A stretch of 64,000 nt of DNA from Alcaligenes endophyticus (GTDB lineage Bacteria; Pseudomonadota; Gammaproteobacteria; Burkholderiales; Burkholderiaceae_B). The notes beneath the pieces are model-generated. The model did no database searches and was not told the DNA's origin. It saw only the letters and a program-made list of their open reading frames with translations. The stretch lies in the NCBI RefSeq assembly GCF_026344035.1, contig NZ_JAPKND010000001.1, positions 496,001 to 560,000 on the forward strand, in the 5' to 3' direction. Below are positions 1-9,333 of the stretch, piece after piece. Within the stretch, counting starts at the first letter, position 1, and each line of letters starts with the position of its first letter. A program made the translations under genes and the position numbers.

Positions 1-939
1 CACGATGGCCATGTGTTACTGGGCAGCCGACCCGCAGGGAAACCTTGGGAAGGCTGGTGGGAGCTACCGGGTGGCAAAATCGAGGCAGGCGAAACCGTGC
101 TCCAAGCCCTGGCTAGAGAATTAAAAGAAGAGCTGGATATTAGCGTCACGCACGCCGAACCTTGGGTGATATACACCCATGAATATCCTAAAAACACCGT
201 GCGGCTGCATTTTTATCGTATTCATAATTGGCAAGGTGAACCGCGTGGCCTAGAAGGCCAAGAAATTAAATGGGTAGACCCCCGTAACCCCTCTACCAGT
301 GGCCCCCTATTGCCTGCGGCCTTACCCCCATTACGCTGGCTGCAATTACCCGAGCAGTATCTGCTCACCTCCATCGGTGAGGCTGAGCAGCTCCCCCTCT
401 ACTTACAAAAGCTGGAGCAAGCACTACAGTCGGGGCTGCGTATGGTGCAATTTCGCGAGCCTGCTTGGGCCGCACAGACCGGACAAAACCAGGCGATCCA
501 TGCCGCCTTCCAACAAGTCCTGAGCCTTTGCCATCGCTATCAAGCTCTGTGCCTGATCAATAGCGTGCACCCAGAGGCCTGGTGGCCACAAGCCGATGGA
601 CTGCATCTGCGTAGCAACGATGCGAGCGCTTGGCAGAGTCGTTTTAGTCATGACGTAAGCCAACGGCAGGGCTTACTGGCTATGTCCACCCATAACGAGG
701 CAGACATACAAGTAGCCCGCGCACTCAACACGGACTTTATTGTGCTCGGGCACGTGCTGGATACCCCCTCGCACCCCAACTTGGCCGGCATGGGATGGCA
801 ACAATTTGAACAGCAGCAACAGCATGCAGCCTGTCCGGTATACGCAATAGGGGGGCAGTCTGCCTCGACCTTAGCCACTGCTCAAGCGCATGGTGCCCAT
901 GGCATTGCGGGCATTCGTCACCTAGTGGGCCAAGCATGA
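1..939 (+). CDS. Nudix hydrolase fused to ThiE-like domain (5' truncated)
   Basis: The reading frame is open to the left edge (His-Asp-Gly-His precedes the first GTG at 13), so the start lies outside the window. The N-terminal part is a MutT-type Nudix hydrolase: the Nudix box runs from GGKIEAGE through the REL-EE core. Such enzymes cleave oxidised nucleotides such as 8-oxo-dGTP. From about residue 110 a TIM-barrel domain resembling thiamine-phosphate synthase follows, with VQFREP, GLHLRSND, an STHNE segment and a PVYAIGG phosphate loop. This two-domain arrangement is common in betaproteobacteria. Whether the ThiE half is an active synthase is unclear because its motifs are degenerate. The stop overlaps the next start (ATGA). 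Confidence 0.88.
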   Translation, partial: HDGHVLLGSRPAGKPWEGWWELPGGKIEAGETVLQALARELKEELDISVTHAEPWVIYTHEYPKNTVRLHFYRIHNWQGEPRGLEGQEIKWVDPRNPSTSGPLLPAALPPLRWLQLPEQYLLTSIGEAEQLPLYLQKLEQALQSGLRMVQFREPAWAAQTGQNQAIHAAFQQVLSLCHRYQALCLINSVHPEAWWPQADGLHLRSNDASAWQSRFSHDVSQRQGLLAMSTHNEADIQVARALNTDFIVLGHVLDTPSHPNLAGMGWQQFEQQQQHAACPVYAIGGQSASTLATAQAHGAHGIAGIRHLVGQA

Positions 940-1670
940 CCTTACCTCAGGCGACTATTTCGGAACATGAAGGCGTACGTTACCTGCACTTAGGCTCTCC
1001 TTGGGTACAAGGTGCCATGCGCCTCGAGACCCCGTGGCAACTGGAGCTAGAATATATACAGCAGATGATGCTTTGGAGTTTATTTCGCCAAGATGTGCGT
1101 CACATTGCCCAATTAGGGCTTGGTGCGGCCAGTCTCACTAAGTTCTGCTACCAGCATTACCCTCAGGCTCAAATCAGCGCCATTGAGCTAAACCCCGAAG
1201 TGATACGTGCCTGTCATCTCCTGTTCGAGCTACCACCCAATGACGGTCGTCTACACGTACTGCAGACCGATGCCCACACGTGGCTAACCACACTCGCTCA
1301 AGAGGGAAAATCGCTGGATGTGTTGCAGGTGGATCTGTACTCAGATCAAGCTGACCACCCTGCTGAAGAGTCTTCAGCGTTTTACCAGGCCTGCTCACAT
1401 GCTTTATCCGAGGACGGCATATTAACGGTCAATGTGCTAGGTAGCTCGTTTGTTCACGCACGCAATATTCAGGCCCTACAAGCGCACTTTGACGCCGTTG
1501 TCTGGCTACCCGAAACACATGACGGCAATATTGTCGTCATCGCTTTCAAACAGGCCCCCAGCATAGATTTTGACGTGTTGTATGAACGGGCAGCACAATT
1601 AGAACAAGCTTGGGGTTTCGCAACCCGTTCATGGGTAGATGGCTTGCTAAGCTGGATGCAAAGCGATTAA
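936..1670 (+). CDS. Spermidine synthase-like (aminopropyltransferase-fold) protein
   Basis: A 244-residue Rossmann-fold protein of the polyamine aminopropyltransferase/spermidine synthase superfamily. The nucleotide-binding loop is IAQLGLGAASLTK, followed by the acidic ribose-binding strand AIELNPEV and the post-motif DVLQVDLYSDQ. It is shorter than a full SpeE (about 280-290 residues) and lacks an obvious N-terminal beta domain. It could therefore be a generic SpeE-like methyltransferase rather than a true spermidine synthase. The ATG overlaps the stop of the Nudix-ThiE gene by 4 nt, implying translational coupling. It converges on the RND outer-membrane gene with only 16 nt between the stops. 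Confidence 0.75.
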   Translation: MTLPQATISEHEGVRYLHLGSPWVQGAMRLETPWQLELEYIQQMMLWSLFRQDVRHIAQLGLGAASLTKFCYQHYPQAQISAIELNPEVIRACHLLFELPPNDGRLHVLQTDAHTWLTTLAQEGKSLDVLQVDLYSDQADHPAEESSAFYQACSHALSEDGILTVNVLGSSFVHARNIQALQAHFDAVVWLPETHDGNIVVIAFKQAPSIDFDVLYERAAQLEQAWGFATRSWVDGLLSWMQSD

Positions 1671-1686
1671 CCCCCTTGGACAAGTT

Positions 1687-3135
1687 TTAGCTGGCAGGAT
1701 CCTGCTCAAGCAGGCTTTCTTGCCAGCCTCCCCCCAAAGCGACCAATAAGCGTACCGCTGCCTGCATACGCTCAGAAGCTAAGTCTAGAGCGGTACGTTC
1801 TACTGACAACTGATTCGTCTCCACTTGCGCCAGACTTAAGTAATCGACCTGACCTGCTTCGAACTGATTTCTCATCAACACCAAAGACTCGCGCGCTGCT
1901 TTCAAAGAACGTGCATTACTAAGCTGCTCCTGCTCATAACCATAGAGTTCGGCTAGGGCATCCTCGACCTCGCGTATCGCCGTCAGCACCACTTCACGAT
2001 ATGCCGCTACCTGCTGCGCATACCCCGCTTTGGCCGCATCTACCCGTGCGGCTCGTCCACCAGCATCAAATAGCGTTAGTGCTAGGGCCGGCCCTAAAGA
2101 CCAAAACTGGGACGGTGCAGTTAGCCAGTCGCTTAGGTGCGCTGCACGATAGCCGCCCGTGGCGGAGAAGCTAAAACTGGGCAGCCAGGCCGCTTGGGTT
2201 ACCCCTATTTCTGCGTTAGCCTGAGCCATTTTTCGCTCAGCGACAGCGACATCAGGACGTTGAGTTAATAAAACTGATGGTAAGGACACGGGGATGCTAG
2301 GCTGCTCCGGCCAGCTTGCCCCGGCTTGCAAGACAAAATCAGCTGGCACTTGCCCAGTCAGCACCGCCATACTATGAAAAAGCAGCGCCTTTTGACGAGC
2401 ATGGGCCAATAAGCTTGTACGAGCATTTTCAAGTTGGCTCAATGCTGATGCAGCGTCACTTAACGGCGAGTAGCCGGCTGCGACACGACTTTCGTTAATT
2501 TCCAGGCTGCGCTGGTAAGCCTGCACAGTTTGCTCGAGCAAACGTTCGGTGGCCTCGTGGGCGCGGTATCTCAAATAGGTTTGCGCTAAATTAGCCTGCA
2601 AGCTCAATTGTATGGCGGCCAAATCTGCTTGGCTGGCCTGAGCAGCGGCAGCACCCGACTCCGTTTGCCGTCGTATCCGCCCCCACACATCTAACTCCCA
2701 CGAAACATTGGCATTCAGGCCATAGCTATTACCGACCCTACTTTGCTCCCCGGCTCGGCTGGTATTAGAGGCCAGATCTAGCTGAGGAAAAAGTGTGGAA
2801 CGCGTTTGCCGTAAATTAGCTTGCGCCTGCTGATAACGTGCCTGCGCTTGTTCTAAGCTAGGGTTAGAGTCATTCAAGGCCCGCATCAAACGATCCAGCT
2901 CAGCGTCTTGGAATATCCGCCACCAGTGGGTATCTGGCACCTGAACGGCCCCTTGGGCCTGTACTTGCTGCCATGTGCCAAACGCTGAGCTTTGCGTAGG
3001 CGTTTGCAAAAAATGGCTACCTACATCCACTTGTGGACGCACATAGTCTGGCCCTACCGCACAAGCAGACAAAAGCACTAAAGCAGATACGGCCGCGCCG
3101 CGCAAAGCGAAAGCAGGTAACAAGGGCATGTTCAT
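1687..3135 (-). CDS. RND efflux outer-membrane channel lipoprotein (NodT/OpmB family)
   Basis: An outer-membrane factor of the NodT/OprM type that forms the TolC-like exit duct for the RND pumps encoded upstream. I place the start at the ATG at 3135, which overlaps the mdtC stop (TGATG). The longer open frame upstream runs through the mdtC 3' end and is not credible. The start is followed by a lipoprotein signal with lipobox LLSAC, then CAVGPDY, typical of this family. Two repeated helical halves contain long Gln/Ala-rich coiled coils and a tandem LTQRPDVAVAERK motif. At about 482 residues it is full length. It is the last gene of the leftward mdtA-mdtB-mdtC operon. Confidence 0.92.
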   Translation of the reverse strand: MNMPLLPAFALRGAAVSALVLLSACAVGPDYVRPQVDVGSHFLQTPTQSSAFGTWQQVQAQGAVQVPDTHWWRIFQDAELDRLMRALNDSNPSLEQAQARYQQAQANLRQTRSTLFPQLDLASNTSRAGEQSRVGNSYGLNANVSWELDVWGRIRRQTESGAAAAQASQADLAAIQLSLQANLAQTYLRYRAHEATERLLEQTVQAYQRSLEINESRVAAGYSPLSDAASALSQLENARTSLLAHARQKALLFHSMAVLTGQVPADFVLQAGASWPEQPSIPVSLPSVLLTQRPDVAVAERKMAQANAEIGVTQAAWLPSFSFSATGGYRAAHLSDWLTAPSQFWSLGPALALTLFDAGGRAARVDAAKAGYAQQVAAYREVVLTAIREVEDALAELYGYEQEQLSNARSLKAARESLVLMRNQFEAGQVDYLSLAQVETNQLSVERTALDLASERMQAAVRLLVALGGGWQESLLEQDPAS

Positions 3136-6100
3136 CACTGTGACAAAGAAGTAGCAAAAAATTTGCGGCCAAAGCGCAAGCGCAAACGGTCTAGATAAAG
3201 ATAGACGACAGGCGTGGTATAGAGTGTCAATAATTGACTTAACACCAATCCACCCACAATCGTAACCCCTAACGGTTGACGCATTTCCACCCCAGCCCCA
3301 GAAGCAAAAATCAAGGGTAATGCGCCACATATCGCCGATAAGGTTGTCATCATAATGGGGCGAAAGCGTACTAAGCAGGCTTGATAAATAGCGGCCTGTG
3401 AATCTAGCCCGTCGCGCCGTTGAAGCTGCAGAGCATAATCCACCATCATGATGGCATTTTTCTTAACAATTCCAATGAGTAAGAAAATGCCCAACATGGC
3501 AATAAAGTTAAAGTCTCCGCCTGTTAACATCAAGGCCAGCAAGGCTCCGACACCGGCGGACGGCAAAGTCGATAAAATAGTTAAGGGATGCATATAGCTT
3601 TCATACAACATCCCCAACACAATATACAAGGCCACTAACGCACCCAAAAACATAAGTGGCTGCTTAGCCACCGCATCACTCATCGTGCGCGTGTTGCCCT
3701 CAAAACCGGCTTGAATCTCTCGGGTGGGCAGTTGAATACGAGCGACAGCTTGTTCAATTGCCGCCTCAGCCTGTGCCAAGGTAACGCCATCCGCCAGCCC
3801 AAATGATACCGAATCGGCCACCATCAAACCTTGGTGGTTCACACTAAGCGGCGAGACTCCAGTTTTAAAACTAGTGAATGCCGCTAATGGCACGCGGTTA
3901 CCATCACGGGTAATCACCTCGAGTTCCATTAAAGCCTGAACATCTTGGGAAAACTCCGGCTCGACACCCATGACCACGTTGTACTGGTTGAGCCGACCGT
4001 AGATGAGGGAGACCTGACGCTGGCTAAACGAATTATTTAAAGTTGAAGCCACCAAGGCCATGTCCACCCCTAAACGAGTCGCTCTATCTCGATCAATTTC
4101 AAGCTCTACGCGTCCACTGCGATCCTCTCGACTATCATCCACATCCACGAGTTCAGGCAACTCAGACATAGCAAGGCGCACCTTAGGAGCCCAATGGCGT
4201 AATAACTCTATGTCGCTACCCAACAGCATGTAGTCATAGGAACCCTCACGCCCACCACCTCCCCCCCCTGTGGGAATATCCCCTTGGGGCACCAGGAACA
4301 ATCGCGCGCCGGGTGTATCATTAAACTTATCCCGTAAACGATTAACCACATCCGTAACTGAGGCCTCGCGCTGACCTAAAGGGGTCAGTTCCACCAACAT
4401 AAAAGAAGAGGTACTGCCTCCACGCCCACCGGCAAAGACAGCTAAAGACTTCACATCCGGATCTTGGGTAATAATCGAGCGAAAATGCTCTAGCTTAGGC
4501 GTCATTGCCTCGAACGACATACCGCGATCAACACGAAAAAAACCCATCAATTGACCGGTGTCTTGCTGAGGAAATAAGCCTTTGGGAACCACGGCATACA
4601 AGTAAAAATTCAGCCCGATGGTGGCCACTAAAGACAATAGCGTGATGCGATGGTGACGTAGGGCCCACTCAAGGGTGACCCGATACGCCGTCGCGCTCCA
4701 ACCCCCTACTAGCATAATGCCTCGCTCCACGTATGAAACGCGGCGCTGCTGATCTTTAGGGTCGCGCAATAATAACGCCGACATCATTGGAGTCAACACC
4801 AAGGAAATCACCAGCGACACCAATACAGCGGTACACAAAGTGACAGCAAATTCCATAAACAGCCGCCCGACTAGCCCGCCCACTAGCCATAAAGGAATAA
4901 AAACAGCGACCAACGACAAGCTCATCGCCGTCACCGTAAACCCCACATCACGCACACCTCGTAAAGCCGATCTCTTGGGGCTTAGGCCGCGTTCGCGGTA
5001 GCGCATAATACTCTCTAAGACCACAATGGCATCGTCCACTACAAAACCCGTGGCAACAATCAGGGCCATTAAAGAAATGGTATTTAAGGTAAAGCCAAAA
5101 AAGTACATGAAGGCAAAGGTGCTCATCAACGAAGCTGGCACAGCAATCGCGGGGATAAGCGCTGCGCGCCAATCACGCAGGAATAACAACACCACCAAGA
5201 CAACCAATAAAACGGCAATCAGCAAGGTGTTCTGCGCCTCAAGTAAGGCGGCACGAATACTAGGCGTACGATCTTGTGCCACGGATAGGCGGGCATCGCC
5301 CGGCAGCATCGCCTCGATGGACTCCAATTGCTCGTGAATAGTATTGACGGTGTCAATAATATTGCCCTGTGCCTCCCGTCGCACGATCAACAACACGGCA
5401 GGCTCTTGATTCAAAAAACCTAAACTGTGCAAATTTTCGACTGAATCTTCAATCCGAGCGACATCTTGCAAGCGGACAATATCGCCATTTTGCGCGCGTA
5501 GCACCAACGGCTCGAACTGCTGTGCTCGACTCAACTGGCGTCCCGAGTTCAGTTGCCACTGTTGCTCTTGGTCTTCAAGATAGCCATTGGGGCGCAAACT
5601 GTTAGCACCATTGATAACCGTGCGAATATCATCTAAGGCTATACCAGCAGCCGATAAAGCCTTAGGATTAACGCTTACCCGCACCGCCGGCAACGAGCCG
5701 CCCCCTACATCCACCGACCCTACCCCACTGATTTGCGATAGCTTTTGCTGCACAATCGCGCTAGCCATATCATAGAGCTGCGCCTGGGTTAAGGTAGGCG
5801 AAGTAAGCGCGAGCACCATAATAGGTACGGACGACGGGTTCGCCTTCTCGTAGGTGGGCACATCTGACATCCCCGAAGGCAGCATAGGACGTGCTTGGTT
5901 AATTGCCGCTTGCACATCCCGAGCAGCCGCCTCGATATCTCTGTCAAGATCAAATATCAGAATAATCTGCGTCGAGCCCTCGCTGCTACGCGAGCTCATT
6001 TCAGAAATACCCGCTATAGATCCCAACGACTGTTCTAGCGGGGTCGCTACGCTAGAGGCCATAGTTTCCGGACTGGCCCCCGGCAAACTAGCCGTGACAG

Positions 6101-6239
6101 CAATAACCGGAAATTCCATTTCGGGCAAGGGGGCAACCGGCAACAAACGCAGGGCCAACACGCCACTTAACACCATGGCCAGACATAGCAAGCTTGAGCC
6201 TACAGGACGAAAAACAAACAAGCTAAGCAAACGCCTCAT
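3135..6239 (-). CDS. mdtC: RND multidrug efflux permease, MdtC/MuxC-like
   Basis: A 1034-residue hydrophobicity-amphiphilic-efflux RND pump. It shows 12 predicted membrane segments with two large periplasmic loops, the TM4 proton-relay pair in GFVVDDAIV, and the TM10 lysine in GIVKKNAIMM. As the second of two adjacent RND genes it corresponds to MdtC/MuxC, which work as MdtB-MdtC heteromers with a periplasmic adaptor and an outer-membrane channel. The start overlaps the mdtB stop by 4 nt. A run of eight C on the plus strand at 4261-4268 encodes a glycine-rich loop (GGGGGG) in the second periplasmic region. The substrate range cannot be read from sequence. Confidence 0.92.
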   Translation of the reverse strand: MRRLLSLFVFRPVGSSLLCLAMVLSGVLALRLLPVAPLPEMEFPVIAVTASLPGASPETMASSVATPLEQSLGSIAGISEMSSRSSEGSTQIILIFDLDRDIEAAARDVQAAINQARPMLPSGMSDVPTYEKANPSSVPIMVLALTSPTLTQAQLYDMASAIVQQKLSQISGVGSVDVGGGSLPAVRVSVNPKALSAAGIALDDIRTVINGANSLRPNGYLEDQEQQWQLNSGRQLSRAQQFEPLVLRAQNGDIVRLQDVARIEDSVENLHSLGFLNQEPAVLLIVRREAQGNIIDTVNTIHEQLESIEAMLPGDARLSVAQDRTPSIRAALLEAQNTLLIAVLLVVLVVLLFLRDWRAALIPAIAVPASLMSTFAFMYFFGFTLNTISLMALIVATGFVVDDAIVVLESIMRYRERGLSPKRSALRGVRDVGFTVTAMSLSLVAVFIPLWLVGGLVGRLFMEFAVTLCTAVLVSLVISLVLTPMMSALLLRDPKDQQRRVSYVERGIMLVGGWSATAYRVTLEWALRHHRITLLSLVATIGLNFYLYAVVPKGLFPQQDTGQLMGFFRVDRGMSFEAMTPKLEHFRSIITQDPDVKSLAVFAGGRGGSTSSFMLVELTPLGQREASVTDVVNRLRDKFNDTPGARLFLVPQGDIPTGGGGGGREGSYDYMLLGSDIELLRHWAPKVRLAMSELPELVDVDDSREDRSGRVELEIDRDRATRLGVDMALVASTLNNSFSQRQVSLIYGRLNQYNVVMGVEPEFSQDVQALMELEVITRDGNRVPLAAFTSFKTGVSPLSVNHQGLMVADSVSFGLADGVTLAQAEAAIEQAVARIQLPTREIQAGFEGNTRTMSDAVAKQPLMFLGALVALYIVLGMLYESYMHPLTILSTLPSAGVGALLALMLTGGDFNFIAMLGIFLLIGIVKKNAIMMVDYALQLQRRDGLDSQAAIYQACLVRFRPIMMTTLSAICGALPLIFASGAGVEMRQPLGVTIVGGLVLSQLLTLYTTPVVYLYLDRLRLRFGRKFFATSLSQ

Positions 6240-9200
6240 AGAGACTCCTGCTGCACCTGCCCTGCACTCGTACTGCGCCGGTTATAACGATCAAACCAAA
6301 GATAAATGACGGGTGTGGTGAAAAGAGTGAGCACCTGACTACACACCAGACCGCCCACCATGACGAGCCCCAGGGGCTGCCGTAGCTCTGCTCCTGAACC
6401 ACTGGCAAACATTAAAGGGATAGCGCTAAACAAAGCCGCTAAGGTCGTCATAAGAATCGGACGAAAACGTAACAATGCCGCCTCGTGTATGGCCTGCTGT
6501 GCGGACACTCCCAAGGTACGCTGAGCCTCGAGTGCAAAATCTATCATCATGATGGCATTTTTTTTCACAATACCAATCAATAAGATAATCCCTATGATGC
6601 CCACCATGTCGAGATCGCGTCCCACCAATATCAAGGCCAACAGAGCGCCTATAGTGGCCGAAGGCAAGGTCGATAAAATCGTAATGGGATGGATGTAACT
6701 TTCGTACAAAATACCCAGCACGATATACATGGTCATGACCGCCGCCAACATCAACCACAAGGTATTACTTAAGGAGGCGGTAAACGCTTTGGCAGCCCCC
6801 AAGTAACGCATATCGATAGACGGTGGGAAATCATGCTCTACCTGTGCCTGGGCAATCGCTTCGACGGCATCGGACAACGAATAGCCCTGAGCCACATCGA
6901 AAGACACATTCACCGCAGGAAACTGCCCTAAGCGTTCTATGGACAAGGTGGCAGGTAAAATATCTACCCGCGCTAAAGTGGTTAACGGAATAACGCCGCC
7001 CGAGCTAGACGCCACATAAATATCACCCAAATTTTTGGGCTGCTGCCTAAAACGCTCGTCAACCTCTAATACCACGCGATACTGGGCTGATTGCGTATAA
7101 ATAGTCGAAATTAAACGCTGACCAAAAGCGTCATACAAAGCATCATCTATTTGGGCTTTTGTCACACCCAAACGTGCGGCGGCATCCCTATCTATATCGA
7201 GCATGACCTGCAAACCTTGAGTTTGCATATCACTACCAGCGGCTGCAATTTCAGGCAAATCACGCAAAATAGTAAGCCACTTGGGGACCCAATCTTGCAA
7301 CACAGCCAAATCAGGGTCCGACAAGGCCATTTGATAGGTATACAAACTGACCTGATCGTCCACCGTCAGTTCCTGCACTGGCTGCATATAGCTACGCAAG
7401 CCTGGCAGTTTTTCTAATTTTTCTTGTAAACGCTCAATCACCTTGCCAGCTGAAGCCCGGCCACTACCTTGCTCGTGCAGAGCGATCTGCAAACGCCCCG
7501 TGTTTAACGTGGTATTGGTGCCGTCTACCCCGATAAATGCCGTGACCGCCGCTACATCCGGGTCATCCACAATCACCTCGGCCGCCTCTTGCTGCAAGCG
7601 ACTCATGGCGCTAAAAGAAGCGGTTTGTGGCCCCTGAGTAATAACCTGAATCATGCCGCTATCTTGTTGCGGGAAAAAGCCCTTCGGCACCATGATGTAA
7701 AGCAAGGCCGTGAACACAAACGTTCCTACGGCACCCAGTAAAGTCAGCGTTTGATGGCGTAACACCCACTTTAACGCGCGATCATATTGATGAATCAAGG
7801 CATCTAACTGCGCGCCACACCACAGGGCCAGACGTCCTGGACGCTCTTGCTCTGCACTTTTCAGCATCCGTGCGCACATCATGGGCGTTAAGGTGAGAGA
7901 GATAAACAAAGACAGCAATATCGCCGCGGCTAAGGTCAAGGCAAACTCGCGGAATAAGCGTCCTATGACATCGCTCATGAACAGCAAAGGAATCAGTACC
8001 GCCACCAGAGAAATCGTCAACGACAGCAAAGTGAAGCCTATCTGTGCAGCCCCTTTTAAGGCCGCCTGCAAAGGTTTCTCGCCTTTCTCTATGTAGCGCG
8101 AAATATTTTCCATCATGACAATCGCATCGTCCACCACAAAACCTGTAGCGATAGTCAGCGCCATTAAAGTGAGGTTATTAATACTGAACCCCAACATATG
8201 CATGACAGCAAACGTGGCAATCAAGGAAATCGGTACGACGATACTGGGAATTAGCGTAGCACTCCAGGTGCGCAAAAACACAAAGGTGACTAACACCACC
8301 AACCCCACCGCCATCAGCATCTCTTGCTGCACGTGACGCACGGAATCGCGTATGGTGTGTGTTCTGTCGCTAGCAATGCTAATTTCAACACCTGTAGGCA
8401 AAGCGCGCTGCAGCTCGGGAAGACGTTCAGTGATGCTATCCACAACACGGATAACGTTGGCACCAGGCTGACGTTGAATATTCAACAATATTGCTGGTTG
8501 GCCTCCCACCCACGCCGCCTGCCGTATATCTTCGGCTCCACGCAATACCGTGGCCACCTGCCCCAAGCGTATGGCCGCCCCGTCTTTATAAGCGATGATG
8601 AGTTTTTCATAATCTTCTACCGAGCTTAACTGCTCGTTAGCGCTAATGCTGGTGGATCGCTGCGGCCCATCTAGACTGCCTTTAGGTTGATTCACATTGG
8701 CACCAACCACCGCTTGCCGTACTTGAGACAACGTTAAATTGCTGGCCGCTAAAGCGGTGGGATCCGCTTGGATACGTACAGCAGGCCGTTGGCCGCCCGC
8801 GATACTCACCAAACCCACCCCGGTAACCTGGGAAAGTTTTTGCGCGACACGCACGTCGATCAGGTCGCGCACCTCGTGCAAAGGCATGGTCGGCGAGCTA
8901 ATCGCCAAACTTAAAACCGGGGTATCTGCCGGATTCACTTTGTTGTAAATGGGCGGTGCGGGCAAATCGTTAGGCAACATATTTTGCGCAGCACTAATCG
9001 CAGCTTGTACCTCTTGCTCCGCCACATCCAACGATAAACCTAACTCAAACTGTAAGGTTATACGCGATGCACCACCCGAACTTGAAGAGCTCATTTGGCT
9101 TAAGCCCGACATACTGCCAAAACGACGCTCTAAGGGTGAGGTAATGAGCGCCGCCACGACATCCGCGCTCGCACCAGGGTACTGAGTTACTACCTGTATG

Positions 9201-9331
9201 GTGGGGTAGTCCACCTGCGGCAAGGCTGATACGGGCAACATGCGATAGCCCAACAACCCCGTTACTAGCAACGCCAACATAGCTAAGGTGGTAGCCACAG
9301 GGCGTAAAATAAAAATCCGAGAAATATTCAC
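6236..9331 (-). CDS. mdtB: RND multidrug efflux permease, MdtB/MuxB-like
   Basis: A 1031-residue RND pump, clearly paralogous to the next gene. It has the TM4 motif GFVVDDAIVMMEN, the TM10 motif GIVKKNAIMM and two large periplasmic loops. It starts with GTG at 9331, two bases after the TAA of the adaptor gene, so the pair is translationally linked. Position directly after the adaptor matches MdtB (MuxB in Pseudomonas). In MdtABC one subunit is thought to dominate proton translocation and the other substrate binding; both relay aspartates are present here. No BaeSR-type two-component pair is next to the operon. Confidence 0.92.
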   Translation of the reverse strand: MNISRIFILRPVATTLAMLALLVTGLLGYRMLPVSALPQVDYPTIQVVTQYPGASADVVAALITSPLERRFGSMSGLSQMSSSSSGGASRITLQFELGLSLDVAEQEVQAAISAAQNMLPNDLPAPPIYNKVNPADTPVLSLAISSPTMPLHEVRDLIDVRVAQKLSQVTGVGLVSIAGGQRPAVRIQADPTALAASNLTLSQVRQAVVGANVNQPKGSLDGPQRSTSISANEQLSSVEDYEKLIIAYKDGAAIRLGQVATVLRGAEDIRQAAWVGGQPAILLNIQRQPGANVIRVVDSITERLPELQRALPTGVEISIASDRTHTIRDSVRHVQQEMLMAVGLVVLVTFVFLRTWSATLIPSIVVPISLIATFAVMHMLGFSINNLTLMALTIATGFVVDDAIVMMENISRYIEKGEKPLQAALKGAAQIGFTLLSLTISLVAVLIPLLFMSDVIGRLFREFALTLAAAILLSLFISLTLTPMMCARMLKSAEQERPGRLALWCGAQLDALIHQYDRALKWVLRHQTLTLLGAVGTFVFTALLYIMVPKGFFPQQDSGMIQVITQGPQTASFSAMSRLQQEAAEVIVDDPDVAAVTAFIGVDGTNTTLNTGRLQIALHEQGSGRASAGKVIERLQEKLEKLPGLRSYMQPVQELTVDDQVSLYTYQMALSDPDLAVLQDWVPKWLTILRDLPEIAAAGSDMQTQGLQVMLDIDRDAAARLGVTKAQIDDALYDAFGQRLISTIYTQSAQYRVVLEVDERFRQQPKNLGDIYVASSSGGVIPLTTLARVDILPATLSIERLGQFPAVNVSFDVAQGYSLSDAVEAIAQAQVEHDFPPSIDMRYLGAAKAFTASLSNTLWLMLAAVMTMYIVLGILYESYIHPITILSTLPSATIGALLALILVGRDLDMVGIIGIILLIGIVKKNAIMMIDFALEAQRTLGVSAQQAIHEAALLRFRPILMTTLAALFSAIPLMFASGSGAELRQPLGLVMVGGLVCSQVLTLFTTPVIYLWFDRYNRRSTSAGQVQQESL

Positions 9332-9333
9332 GC

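Noticed and set aside
1693-1704. 12-bp palindrome GCAGGATCCTGC at the 3' end of the channel gene
   Set aside because: Within coding sequence near the C-terminus and without loop or T-tract; likely coincidence.
3136-3330. 65-codon N-terminal extension of the outer-membrane channel gene
   Set aside because: It runs antisense-free but out of frame through the mdtC end; the lipoprotein signal begins only at 3135.
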